Source: Apilactobacillus xinyiensis
Lineage (GTDB): Bacteria > Bacillota > Bacilli > Lactobacillales > Lactobacillaceae
NCBI RefSeq assembly: GCF_019656235.1
Contig: NZ_BPLL01000001.1
Span: 1 to 64,000, forward strand
Direction of reading: 5' to 3'
DNA length: 64,000 nt
Of this stretch, positions 38,465-46,367 are shown in pieces. Made by a program: the position numbers and the translations under genes. The notes under the pieces are model-generated. The model ran no database searches. It saw nothing but the letters and a program-made list of their open reading frames with translations, and was not told where the DNA came from. How positions within the stretch are numbered: the first letter of the stretch is position 1; each line of letters opens with the position of its first letter.

Positions 38465-39352
38465 TTAAATTTTAAAATAAGAAAAAAACGATTGCAAAAT
38501 TGAAACATCCAAACTATATTCAGTGTTGGCAATTTCTAATTGTTTTTTCCCATGTAATATTGTTTCTTTTAATTTTTCAATGGAATTACTCAATCCCAGT
38601 AAGTTAGGATATGTGTTTTTAATGCCATCCTGGCTAACTGGTTTGCCTAATTCTTTAACCGTAGCCGTGCGATCCAAAATATCATCATAAATCTGAAATG
38701 CTAAACCAAAATCATCAGCAAAAGATAATAATAAATGATTTAATTGAGCATTATCAGAAGCAATAATCAACCCAGCATCAACAGCATAGTGAATTAAAGC
38801 TCCTGTTTTATTAGCATGTAGAGTCTGTAACTGTGATAAATTTAATTTATGATTTTCATATTCAATATCACTAGCTTGACCAGCAACCATACCAGAAGGC
38901 CCCGCAGCTTTAGAAAGTGCCAAAACTAATTTAGCCTGCTTTTCATAAGAAAGTTCATTATCGGTTAACCATTCAAATGATAAAGTTAACAATCCATCAC
39001 CAGCTAAGGTAGCCATTCCTGGTCCAAAAATTCGATGGTTAGTGGGCTTATTTCTACGTAAATTATCGTTATCCATAGCTGGTAAATCATCATGGATTAA
39101 AGAATATGTGTGCAATAATTCAACTGCACAAGCCACTTTTAATAAATCATGGTTACATTTAACGTTGAAAGCATCTAATACAGCTAAAGTTAAAAGTGGT
39201 CTAAGTCTTTTACCACCTGCAAGCAAGGAATATCGCATTGATTTTTGTAAGGTGGATTGACTGACAAAATTAGATAAGTTATCACTCAAAAATAAATTAA
39301 TATCATTGAGATATGTCTGTTCAAATTGATTTAAAATTTCTTTGCTACTCAT
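38465..39352 (-). CDS. ispA: Farnesyl diphosphate synthase (short-chain polyprenyl synthase)
   Basis: Condenses DMAPP/GPP with IPP to FPP for undecaprenyl-phosphate synthesis; 295 aa. First Asp-rich motif DDLPAMDND (88-96), second QIYDDILDR, and GGKRLRP near residue 46. The dxs gene found next to it in Bacillus is absent, as expected for lactobacilli that use the mevalonate route. Placed after xseB, the standard order. Confidence 0.95.
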   Translation of the reverse strand: MSSKEILNQFEQTYLNDINLFLSDNLSNFVSQSTLQKSMRYSLLAGGKRLRPLLTLAVLDAFNVKCNHDLLKVACAVELLHTYSLIHDDLPAMDNDNLRRNKPTNHRIFGPGMATLAGDGLLTLSFEWLTDNELSYEKQAKLVLALSKAAGPSGMVAGQASDIEYENHKLNLSQLQTLHANKTGALIHYAVDAGLIIASDNAQLNHLLLSFADDFGLAFQIYDDILDRTATVKELGKPVSQDGIKNTYPNLLGLSNSIEKLKETILHGKKQLEIANTEYSLDVSILQSFFSYFKI

Positions 39353-39354
39353 TA

Positions 39355-39585
39355 CTATTCTTCACTCTCAGAACTTTCAAAAGCATGCTCTTGACCATCA
39401 GCTTTAACTACTTTAGCTAGTGTATTTTCAGCATTTTTCAAAGTTTGTTGTAATTTATTACTTAATTCCACACCATCTTTAAATTTATTAAGTGCTTCTT
39501 CTAATGGAACATCACCTTGTTCCAAATCATTAACAATTTTTTCTAAATTTTGCATATTTTGTTCAAAACTAATTTCTTCGGACAT
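39355..39585 (-). CDS. xseB: Exodeoxyribonuclease VII small subunit
   Basis: 76 aa. SFEQNMQNLEKIVNDLEQGDVPLEEALNKFKDGVEL is the complete family signature; two-helix protein that caps XseA. Start at 39585 with AAAAGGAG 8-9 nt upstream; a longer in-frame extension to 39666 lies inside the end of xseA and is rejected. Confidence 0.95.
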   Translation of the reverse strand: MSEEISFEQNMQNLEKIVNDLEQGDVPLEEALNKFKDGVELSNKLQQTLKNAENTLAKVVKADGQEHAFESSESEE

Positions 39586-39586
39586 T

Positions 39587-40936
39587 CTAGTTATTCTCCT
39601 TTTGATGTACAGATTTAACCTTGGCATATGCTGATCCATCAATGAAATTAAGCTTAATTTCATCATCTTTATGGACTTCAGAGACTTTTTTAATAACTTT
39701 TTGATTATCTTCAGAGGTTACATATGCATAACCTCGACTCATTGTTTTTAACGGACTCAAATGTTCTAAAGAAGAAACCGTTTTTTGCATAGCATTACTT
39801 TTATCAGATAAGATATTTTTCATCGCACGTACAGTGTTGTCAAAATTATTATCTACTTTTTTCTCATAATCTTTAACCGTTTGTAATGGCGAATTTATCT
39901 TTAATCGATAGCTATAATCAGTTAAATTCTTACTATTATGATTTATTTTATCCTTCATAAGGTTCAATAAATTATTAGATAAATTATCTACTTGTTGCAA
40001 GTAAGCCTCATACAGCCTCTCTGGTTGTTTAAAAATATAAGACTGTTTTAATTTGTTTAACCGTTGTTGTTTAACAACTAACTTATTGTTGAATGCGTTA
40101 ATTATTCTAGTGTAAAAGTTATTTATTTTATTTATTTCTTCAGTTAAAACAGGTACTGCTAATTCAGCAGCTGCTGTTGGAGTCGCAGCACGCACATCAG
40201 CAACTAAATCCGCAATAGTAGTATCAGTTTCATGTCCTACAGATGATATAATGGGAATTTTACTGTCATAAATAGTTCTAGCAACTATTTCTTCATTAAA
40301 TGGCCATAAATCTTCAATCGATCCACCACCACGACCAATTATTAAGGTATCAAAGTTACCATCAGCATTAACTTGCTTAATTTGAGCAGCAATGCTATCG
40401 GCAGCTTCTTGACCTTGAACCACTGCTGGATATAAGACGATTTGAGCAATTGGATATCTACGTCTAGTAGTAGTAATTATATCTCTAATAACTGCACCAC
40501 TAGGAGATGTTACAACCGCTATTCTTTTAGGATACTTAGGTAACAATTTTTTAGGAGCATTAAATAGGCCTTCTTTTGAAAGCTTATTTTTTAGTTGCTC
40601 ATAAGCTTGATATAATTGTCCGACTCCATCTGGTTCCATATGATTAACATAAATTTGATAGCTACCACTACGTTCATATAACGATATCCTACCAGTAACA
40701 AGAACTTTCATACCCTCTTTAGGTTGAAACTTTACCTTAGCAAAAGCCGATTTAAACATAACTGCGCTGATTTTTGCGTTATCATCTTTAATACTAAAAT
40801 ATTGATGACTATTGCCACGATAGCGATAATTAGATATTTCACCAGTTAAATAAATTTTTCCTAAGAAAGGATCAAAATCAAACTTTTTTTTAAGATATTG
40901 AGTTAACGCTGTAACTGTTAGGTACTCATTATCCAT
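39587..40936 (-). CDS. xseA: Exodeoxyribonuclease VII large subunit
   Basis: Single-strand exonuclease subunit, 449 aa. N-terminal OB fold (VTALTQYLKKKFDFDPFLGKIYLTGEISNY), catalytic core with IIGRGGGSIEDLWPFNEE and SSVGHETDTTIADLVADVRAATPTAAAE, then a long coiled-coil region. ATG 40936 (GGAG upstream) overlaps folD by 8 nt. Confidence 0.96.
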   Translation of the reverse strand: MDNEYLTVTALTQYLKKKFDFDPFLGKIYLTGEISNYRYRGNSHQYFSIKDDNAKISAVMFKSAFAKVKFQPKEGMKVLVTGRISLYERSGSYQIYVNHMEPDGVGQLYQAYEQLKNKLSKEGLFNAPKKLLPKYPKRIAVVTSPSGAVIRDIITTTRRRYPIAQIVLYPAVVQGQEAADSIAAQIKQVNADGNFDTLIIGRGGGSIEDLWPFNEEIVARTIYDSKIPIISSVGHETDTTIADLVADVRAATPTAAAELAVPVLTEEINKINNFYTRIINAFNNKLVVKQQRLNKLKQSYIFKQPERLYEAYLQQVDNLSNNLLNLMKDKINHNSKNLTDYSYRLKINSPLQTVKDYEKKVDNNFDNTVRAMKNILSDKSNAMQKTVSSLEHLSPLKTMSRGYAYVTSEDNQKVIKKVSEVHKDDEIKLNFIDGSAYAKVKSVHQKENN

Positions 40937-41789
40937 TACGTTTATCACTCCATTTTGCAAGTTGTACTGTTTGTTTCATTAACATACAGATTGTCATTGG
41001 TCCAACACCACCAGGTACTGGTGTTATGTTTCCAGCAACTTTAGCAACTTCATTAAAGTCAACATCGCCCACTAATTTACCATTCTCATCAACGTTTTGA
41101 CCTACATCAATAACTGTAGCACCTGCTTTAACATCAGCAGCCTTTAATGTATGCAGTTTACCAGTAGCAGAAACTACTATATCAGCATCCTTAGTATATT
41201 GACTCACTTCAGCAAAATGATTTAGCACTGTAACTTCAGCTCCGGCATTAATTAATAATGCTGCCATAGGACGACCTACGATTGTACTTCTACCGATTAC
41301 TACTGCTTTTTTGCCTTCTAATGTAACACTATATTCTTTGAACATTTGCATAACTCCATTTGGAGTACATGCAACTGGATAATTAGTAGATTCGTTTAAA
41401 AATAAATTACCAGCATTAATTGTTTGAAATCCATCTACGTCTTTTTTAGGATTGATTTGTTTCATAATAAATTTTTCATCAATCTGCTTTGGTAAAGGTG
41501 ATTGTATTAAAATTGCATGAATATCATCATCATTATTATATTCGCTTAAAACTTGCATAAGATCTTCTTGAGTAGTATTTTCTGGCATTTCTTTAACAAT
41601 TGATTTGATTCCCAGTTGTTCAGCCTTGCGATGCTTACTTCTTACATATCGATGACTAGCCTGATCATCACCAACTAAAATAACTGCTAGACAAGGAAAA
41701 ACATTCTCACTCTTAAGTTTTGTAACTTGTTTTGCTGTTTCATCGTTAATTTTTTTAGCTAGTTTTCTACCATCAATTATAGTTGCCAT
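40929..41789 (-). CDS. folD: FolD bifunctional methylene-THF dehydrogenase/cyclohydrolase
   Basis: Makes 10-formyl-THF for purine synthesis and Met-tRNA formylation, 286 aa. Catalytic Tyr and Lys in RYVRSKHRKAEQLGI, VDGFQ, the NADP site VIGRSTIVGRPMAALL and TPVPGGVGPMT. It has its own promoter after the nusB terminator and leads a folD-xseA-xseB-ispA-tlyA-recN run. Confidence 0.97.
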   Translation of the reverse strand: MATIIDGRKLAKKINDETAKQVTKLKSENVFPCLAVILVGDDQASHRYVRSKHRKAEQLGIKSIVKEMPENTTQEDLMQVLSEYNNDDDIHAILIQSPLPKQIDEKFIMKQINPKKDVDGFQTINAGNLFLNESTNYPVACTPNGVMQMFKEYSVTLEGKKAVVIGRSTIVGRPMAALLINAGAEVTVLNHFAEVSQYTKDADIVVSATGKLHTLKAADVKAGATVIDVGQNVDENGKLVGDVDFNEVAKVAGNITPVPGGVGPMTICMLMKQTVQLAKWSDKRNG

Positions 41790-41821
41790 TAATAAATACC
41801 ACCCTTACGAATTTTAACCTT

Positions 41822-41830
41822 ATTTTAGCA
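41822..41830 (-). promoter_or_regulatory. folD extended -10 promoter
   Basis: TGCTAAAAT on the minus strand, an extended -10, with a TTGTAC 19 bp before the -10 hexamer; 33 bp upstream of the folD start and just after the nusB terminator. Confidence 0.5.
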
Positions 41831-41862
41831 TATAAATTTTAAATATGTACAATCTACAAAAT

Positions 41863-41902
41863 AAAAAGTAAACTTCCAATTAAAATTAGAAGTTTACTTT
41901 TT
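41863..41902 (-). terminator. terminator after nusB
   Basis: AAAAAGTAAACTTC (41863-41876) pairs perfectly with 41889-41902, with minus-strand tail TTTTTATTTT. Confidence 0.9.
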
Positions 41903-41905
41903 AGA

Positions 41906-42313
41906 TTAGTCTTTAGAAACAATATTAGATAATACACCATTAACAAATTTTCTTGAACGGTCATCACTATACTTTTTAGTTATTTCTAAGGCCTCATTAA
42001 TTGCAACGTTAGCTGGTATATTTTCAACATATTTAGCTTCAAAGAAAGCTACTCTAAGCACAATTAAATCTGTCTTAGCAATACGTTGAATTGACCAACC
42101 TGAACTTAGATATTTACTAATTAGCGAATCTAATTCACTTTTATGCTCTAAAACGCCATCAACAATTACATTGAAATATTGAGGAATTTCTTCATCTTCA
42201 TTCATTTTTGTTAGGGCATAGAAAAACATTTCTTTATCAGTAGCACTATTAGCTTCGATCGCAAAAAGAGTTTGAAATGCAAGTTCTCGTATTTTGTGTC
42301 TAGTTAGATTCAC
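41906..42313 (-). CDS. nusB: Transcription antitermination factor NusB
   Basis: 135-aa all-helical protein of the rRNA antitermination complex. The family N-terminus LTRHKIRELAFQTLFAI fixes the start as GTG at 42313, with AAGGTGAT upstream. Twenty more residues are open upstream but lie inside the yqhY frame. Overlaps the upstream Asp23 gene by 14 nt. Confidence 0.93.
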   Translation of the reverse strand: MNLTRHKIRELAFQTLFAIEANSATDKEMFFYALTKMNEDEEIPQYFNVIVDGVLEHKSELDSLISKYLSSGWSIQRIAKTDLIVLRVAFFEAKYVENIPANVAINEALEITKKYSDDRSRKFVNGVLSNIVSKD

Positions 42314-42752
42314 TGTTATCACCTTTGCTATCTTCATTATCTGAGAATAATTGATCAGGATCAATTTTAACACTATCTTTTTGAGGAACTATTCCCTCAA
42401 CGTGAACATTAACCTCGTTTACTTGCAATTCCGTCATAAACAAAAGTTGTTGTTTTACTTGTTTTTGAATTTCCAAAGCCACTTGTGGAACTGAAACTCC
42501 ATATTCTAAGTAAACATAGACATCAACATTTAATTGATCGTCATTAAAGTCTAACTTAACACCTTTGTTAAATTCCTTATGACCGAAAAGTTCATTCATA
42601 CTATTAGAAAATGAACCACGCATACGATTTACACCCTTGACTTGAACTGAAGCAATACTGGACACAATTTCTAACACTCGAGGAGCAATTTTAATTTCAC
42701 CAAATTCTGATGACTCAGTATTCTTCAAGTCAATGTTTGATTCTTCTGCCAA
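42300..42752 (-). CDS. Asp23/Gls24 family protein (YqhY-like)
   Basis: 150 aa, Asp23/DUF322 family, with IKIAPRVLEIVSSIASVQVKGVNRMRG and VNVHVEGIVPQ. The start is TTG 42752 after GGAGG; the acidic tail overlaps nusB. YqhY is encoded between efp or acc genes and nusB in Firmicutes and has been linked to fatty acid synthesis control. Paralogue of 23654-24019. Confidence 0.9.
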   Translation of the reverse strand: MAEESNIDLKNTESSEFGEIKIAPRVLEIVSSIASVQVKGVNRMRGSFSNSMNELFGHKEFNKGVKLDFNDDQLNVDVYVYLEYGVSVPQVALEIQKQVKQQLLFMTELQVNEVNVHVEGIVPQKDSVKIDPDQLFSDNEDSKGDNSESN

Positions 42753-42793
42753 AATAAGACCTCCAATCAAATATCATTCAAATAATAAATTAT

Positions 42794-43357
42794 TTAAGCT
42801 CTTGAAATGTATGTTCCGTCTGTAGTATTAATTACCAACTTGTCACCCTTGTTAACAAAGAATGGTACTTGTACTACTAAACCAGTATCCATAGTAGCTG
42901 GTTTGCTACCACCAGAAGCAGTGTTTCCTTTGATACTTGGTTCAGTATCAACTACTTCTAGAGTCACAGTATTAGGAACTTCGATTCCAATAACTTCATT
43001 TTCGTATTGAACGATGCTTACATCCATATTTTCTTGTAGGTAGTTTAAAGCATCTTTAATTTTTTCACCAGGTACAGAAATTTGTTCATAGTTATCCATA
43101 TCCATGAATACATAACCTGAACCATCTTCATATAAGTATTGCATACTTCTAGTATCAATTTGTGCTTGTTCCATTTTAGCACCTGAACGGAATGTTTTAT
43201 CTTGAACCGCACCAGTTCTTAAATTCTTTAACTTAGTACGTACGAAAGCTCCACCTTTACCAGGTTTAACGTGTTGGAAACTAATAATTCTCCAAATAGC
43301 GTTATCTACTTCAATGGTTAGCCCATTTTTGAAATTTGCAGTTGAAATTGTTGACAT
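42794..43357 (-). CDS. efp: Elongation factor P
   Basis: Relieves ribosome stalling at polyproline; 187 aa, three beta-barrel domains. The tip loop that enters the peptidyl transferase centre reads [12 protein letters not shown] with Lys34 available for modification. ATG 43357 follows AGGAGG; thirteen further in-frame residues upstream have no ribosome site. It has its own promoter after the rpmA terminator. Confidence 0.97.
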   Translation of the reverse strand: MSTISTANFKNGLTIEVDNAIWRIISFQHVKPGKGGAFVRTKLKNLRTGAVQDKTFRSGAKMEQAQIDTRSMQYLYEDGSGYVFMDMDNYEQISVPGEKIKDALNYLQENMDVSIVQYENEVIGIEVPNTVTLEVVDTEPSIKGNTASGGSKPATMDTGLVVQVPFFVNKGDKLVINTTDGTYISRA

Positions 43358-43397
43358 ATCTTTCATCCTCCTAAAAAGACTTATAACATACATCATA

Positions 43398-43443
43398 GCA
43401 ATAAAAATGACTTCTGTTGCATACTATGTAGTTAAAATGACTT
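43398..43443 (-). promoter_or_regulatory. efp upstream region: extended -10 and 30-bp-spaced direct repeats
   Basis: Minus-strand TGCTATGAT near 43395-43403 is a good extended -10. Upstream, AAAATGACTT occurs twice (43404-43413 and 43434-43443), exactly 30 bp apart, about three helical turns. This looks like a possible activator or repressor pair, but no known consensus matches. Confidence 0.35.
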
Positions 43444-43451
43444 TTATAATT

Positions 43452-43478
43452 AAAAAAGCCTGTTAAACAGGCTTTTTT
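43452..43478 (-). terminator. terminator after rpmA
   Basis: AAAAAAGCCTGTT (43452-43464) pairs perfectly with AACAGGCTTTTTT (43466-43478). In practice the loop opens to about 5 nt. Confidence 0.9.
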
Positions 43479-43493
43479 AGATATTGTATTATT

Positions 43494-43790
43494 TTATTTA
43501 GCAACGGCTTCAGATTCTGGGTAAACAGAAACTTGACGTTTGCTACGTCCCATACGTTCAAAACGTACAACACCATCTACTAAAGCAAATAAAGTATCAT
43601 CACTTGCACGTTTAACATTTTTACCTGGGTAAATATGTGTACCACGTTGACGGTAAATAATTGATCCACTTGTAACAGTTGAACCATCTGCAGCCTTAGT
43701 ACCTAAACGACGACCAGCAGAATCACGACCGTTAGCAGTTGAACCTCCCCCTTTATGGTGAGAGAAGAATTGTAAATTCATGTTTAACAT
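43494..43790 (-). CDS. rpmA: 50S ribosomal protein L27 with cleavable N-terminal extension
   Basis: Ribosomal protein bL27, 98 aa. It carries the Firmicute-type extension MLNMNLQFF before [15 protein letters not shown]; the cysteine protease Prp cuts after LQFF so that the mature N-terminus can reach the peptidyl transferase centre. The prp gene is directly upstream. ATG 43790 has GGAGG upstream. Confidence 0.97.
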   Translation of the reverse strand: MLNMNLQFFSHHKGGGSTANGRDSAGRRLGTKAADGSTVTSGSIIYRQRGTHIYPGKNVKRASDDTLFALVDGVVRFERMGRSKRQVSVYPESEAVAK

Positions 43791-43821
43791 AACGATTACA
43801 CCTCCATACAACTATATTCTT

Positions 43822-44148
43822 TTATTGTAGTTTCACATAATCAGAATAGTTATGTGATATATCTTTTAATCCATTTTCAAAAGTATCCAATAAAGCATTA
43901 GCCATAATTTGTTTATCATGATCAACAATCGCGGGAATTTCCACAATCATTAAACCACCGTTCAAATCATCACTAGTAACTTTAGGATGAACATTAACAA
44001 CTAAATCCAATCCATTCACAATTGAAATCGTTAAAGCTGAGACAGCTGAACAAACGATATCACTACCGTACTCACCAGCATCTGCATGTCCACGAATTTC
44101 AAATTTAACAATGTTATTATTGTTACGAATAATTTTGGCTTTAATCAT
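43822..44148 (-). CDS. prp: Ribosomal-processing cysteine protease Prp
   Basis: YsxB/Prp, 108 aa, protease that removes the L27 N-terminal extension. The catalytic pair is His21 in RGHADAGEYG and Cys33 in DIVCSAVSAL. Located between rplU and rpmA as throughout Firmicutes whose L27 has the LQFF extension, and that extension is present here. Confidence 0.95.
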   Translation of the reverse strand: MIKAKIIRNNNNIVKFEIRGHADAGEYGSDIVCSAVSALTISIVNGLDLVVNVHPKVTSDDLNGGLMIVEIPAIVDHDKQIMANALLDTFENGLKDISHNYSDYVKLQ

Positions 44149-44166
44149 TAAAAATACCTCTTAAAA

Positions 44167-44475
44167 TTATGCATTAATAGAATTGATTGTAACCTTAGTA
44201 TAAGGTTGTCTGTGACCCTTCTTTGAACGAGCACCCTTCTTAGGTTTGTATCTAAGAATAGTAATCTTCTTGCCACGTCCGTGTTTGTCTACAGTACCTT
44301 CAACAGAAGCACCGTCTACTAAAGGACTACCAACCTTAGCTGAATCACCACCAACAAATACAACTTGGTCAAATTTAACCTTGTCACCTTCGTTTGCGTT
44401 TAACTTTTCAACGTAGATTGAATCACCTTCAGCAACTTTATATTGCTTTCCACCTGTAACGATAATTGCGTACAT
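44167..44475 (-). CDS. rplU: 50S ribosomal protein L21
   Basis: Ribosomal protein bL21, 102 aa, [18 protein letters not shown] through [18 protein letters not shown] 44475 gives the family start; an in-frame GTG 12 nt upstream overlaps the AAGGAGGTG ribosome site. First gene of rplU-prp-rpmA, with a strong promoter and a leader of about 110 nt. Confidence 0.97.
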   Translation of the reverse strand: MYAIIVTGGKQYKVAEGDSIYVEKLNANEGDKVKFDQVVFVGGDSAKVGSPLVDGASVEGTVDKHGRGKKITILRYKPKKGARSKKGHRQPYTKVTINSINA

Positions 44476-44592
44476 AATTATGTGCACCTCCTTAAATATT
44501 TGCTTAGACTCGCCAAAATTAAGCGTTCATAAGAAACTTAATACTTATTCTGTGCGGTTGTAGCTGTGGAAGTCCACAAATACAACAAGCTA
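44476..44592 (-). promoter_or_regulatory. rplU leader, candidate L21 leader RNA
   Basis: Untranslated leader containing the hairpin TGTGGA/TCCACA (44567-44580 region) close to the transcription start, followed by a conserved-looking CTACAACCGCACAG segment. L21 leaders that sense the ribosomal protein are known in Firmicutes; assignment is by position and general shape only. Confidence 0.5.
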
Positions 44593-44621
44593 ATTGTACA
44601 AAATTACAATTAAATAGTCAA
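44593..44621 (-). promoter_or_regulatory. rplU-prp-rpmA promoter
   Basis: TTGACT (44621-44616), 17-bp spacer, TACAAT (44598-44593). Confidence 0.75.
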
Positions 44622-44632
44622 CATAAATATTA

Positions 44633-44662
44633 AAAAAAGGCATATGCTTACGCACTGCCTTT
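44633..44662 (-). terminator. terminator after tRNA-Arg
   Basis: AAAAGGCA pairs with TGCCTTTT around a loop that contains a small inner stem; minus-strand T-run of seven. It lies 10 nt after the tRNA 3' end. Confidence 0.75.
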
Positions 44663-44672
44663 TCTAATATTA

Positions 44673-44746
44673 TGTCGCAGAAGAGATTCGAACTCTTGAC
44701 CTACGGTTTAGAAGACCGTTGCTCTATCCAGCTGAGCTACTGCGAC
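44673..44746 (-). tRNA. tRNA-Arg (anticodon UCU)
   Basis: Complete cloverleaf read on the minus strand: acceptor GTCGCAG/CTGCGAC, D arm GCTC...GAGC, anticodon stem ACGGT/ACCGT with loop CTTCTAA (anticodon TCT, reads AGA), T arm AAGAG-TTCGAAT-CTCTT, discriminator A. The 3' CCA is not encoded. AGA is the main Arg codon expected in an AT-rich genome. Single gene with its own perfect promoter and terminator. Confidence 0.97.
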
Positions 44747-44773
44747 ATATCAAATATCACTCAACAGAAAATA

Positions 44774-44808
44774 ATTATACATAAACTATAAAAAAGTGTC
44801 AACACTTT
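44774..44808 (-). promoter_or_regulatory. consensus tRNA-Arg promoter overlapping a terminator stem
   Basis: Perfect TTGACA (44802-44797), 17-bp spacer, perfect TATAAT (44779-44774). The -35 element lies in a short hairpin AAAGTG-TTGA-CACTTT followed by TTTATAG (44793-44808), which could also terminate transcripts from the unknown gene upstream. Confidence 0.85.
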
Positions 44809-44829
44809 AAATTAAAAAATTTCAATTAT

Positions 44830-45303
44830 TTAGTTTAAAGTTAAATTTAAATCAACAAAACAAAGTTTAAGAAAAACTTTCCAAGAACGATTAAATTCTT
44901 GTTTAGAATGATTAAAAAAAGCATTGTACAAAGTTTTTTTCATAATTAAATATGTCTTACTTATTTCTTTATCTGGATTTAGTTTAATAATTTTATTTAA
45001 TTCTTCACTTCCAGCAATTATCAAATCATTCCAGTTCTTTAAGTTGGCTAATAAAAAGTAAGCATCCAAGCATTCCACAAATTTTTTGTTAAGATTCTTT
45101 TTATAATTATCTACGTCTAAATTATTAACAACTTCTAAAGAACAACGTTTTGAGCAATCTATTAATTCACATAATTGTAGATCTAAATTAATTAATGCTT
45201 TATCTAATTTATTACTAGGATTAGAAATAATTTCTTGCTTTTGTTCTTTGATTCTAAAATTAGCTATACTATTCTTTAATAATTTTTCAAAATCTACATT
45301 CAT
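44830..45303 (-). CDS. Unknown 157-aa helical protein, possibly MazG/dUTPase-2-like
   Basis: Not firmly recognised. 157 aa, predicted all-helical and soluble. The stretch LDKALINLDLQLCELIDCSKRC followed by KKFVECLDAYFLLANLKNWNDLI loosely resembles the two metal-binding helices of all-alpha NTP pyrophosphatases (dimeric dUTPase/MazG), but the full ExxE...ExxD pattern is not clear. ATG 45303 has GGAG upstream. It lies alone between the pyrD terminator and the tRNA promoter. Function unknown. Confidence 0.65.
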   Translation of the reverse strand: MNVDFEKLLKNSIANFRIKEQKQEIISNPSNKLDKALINLDLQLCELIDCSKRCSLEVVNNLDVDNYKKNLNKKFVECLDAYFLLANLKNWNDLIIAGSEELNKIIKLNPDKEISKTYLIMKKTLYNAFFNHSKQEFNRSWKVFLKLCFVDLNLTLN

Positions 45304-45358
45304 ATAATCAACTCCAAAAATCAATCTAAATATTATTCTATCATTTTATTTAAAATAA

Positions 45359-45383
45359 AAAAAAGACTAATATAGTCTTTTTT
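45359..45383 (-). terminator. terminator after pyrD
   Basis: AAAAAAGACTA (45359-45369) pairs with TAGTCTTTTTT (45373-45383); ends the pyr operon. Confidence 0.8.
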
Positions 45384-45385
45384 AA

Positions 45386-46321
45386 CTAAATATCTTTCAA
45401 ACCATTTCTAAATTCATCGACACTATTATAGCCTTTATCATGCATAATTTTTATTAGTCCGTCATTTAAGTTTTTAAATAGACTAATTCCTTGTTTATTA
45501 AGTTCAGTACCAATGGAAACCAAATCTGCTCCACATAAGATGTGAGCAAAGACATCCTCAGCAGTTTTAACTCCACCAGTACCAATTATTTTGATATTTT
45601 GGTTGAGTCGTAATCTAAAAGCTCTAACATTGGCTAACGCTGTAGGTAAAATATTGTGACCACCAACTCCGCCAAAACCACCCTTTGGTTTTATAACGGG
45701 TGCCTCTGTTGCTAAATCTACTAGTAAACCATTTCCAATCGAATTAACTGAATTAACGTGTGAAAGTGGATATTGATTTAAAACAGCGGCTATCTGATCA
45801 AAATGTGTTAAATCAAAGTAAGGTGGTAATTTAATCCCCAATGGCTTCTTAAAGAAACTAAACACCTCACTCAAAATTTTATCTGTAGCTTCAAAATCAT
45901 AAGCAACTTGCGGTTTTCCAATAACATTAGGACAAGAAAGATTCAATTCTGTTATGCCATTAAAATCAGAAGCTTGTACTTTATGCAATAATTCTATACA
46001 TTCTTTTTGAGACAAGCTGGCAATCGATAATATTATAGGTTTATTGTTTCTATGTGACTCTACATAATTTAAATAATATTCAAAGCCATTGTTAGGTAGT
46101 CCCATGGAGTTAATAGAACCATCTTTAAATTCAAAATAAGATGGTTTAGGATTACCATCCCTAGAATTCAAAGTTGCACTTTTAGTAACTGGTGCTGCTA
46201 CATATTCATCATTCAACAATTCATCTAATTCACTACTAGTTTGACAATGAACACCTGATGCATTGATTAAAACTCCATTAAAGTCAACATTAGCTATACT
46301 AGCAAACAGTTTTTTATCCAT
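45386..46321 (-). CDS. pyrD: Dihydroorotate dehydrogenase, class 1A
   Basis: Fumarate-dependent cytosolic dihydroorotate dehydrogenase, 311 aa. The catalytic Cys is Cys130 in ELNLSCPNVIGKPQ, the same number as in Lactococcus PyrDA; NSMGLPNNGF and GTGGVKTAEDVFAHILCGA bind FMN. No pyrK is present, as expected for class 1A. Last gene of pyrB-pyrC-carA-carB-pyrD; pyrF and pyrE, which follow pyrD in many lactobacilli, are absent here. Confidence 0.95.
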   Translation of the reverse strand: MDKKLFASIANVDFNGVLINASGVHCQTSSELDELLNDEYVAAPVTKSATLNSRDGNPKPSYFEFKDGSINSMGLPNNGFEYYLNYVESHRNNKPIILSIASLSQKECIELLHKVQASDFNGITELNLSCPNVIGKPQVAYDFEATDKILSEVFSFFKKPLGIKLPPYFDLTHFDQIAAVLNQYPLSHVNSVNSIGNGLLVDLATEAPVIKPKGGFGGVGGHNILPTALANVRAFRLRLNQNIKIIGTGGVKTAEDVFAHILCGADLVSIGTELNKQGISLFKNLNDGLIKIMHDKGYNSVDEFRNGLKDI

Positions 46322-46367
46322 AATTATTAAATCCCTCCAGTAAAGTCCATTAATTTAAAATATATAA

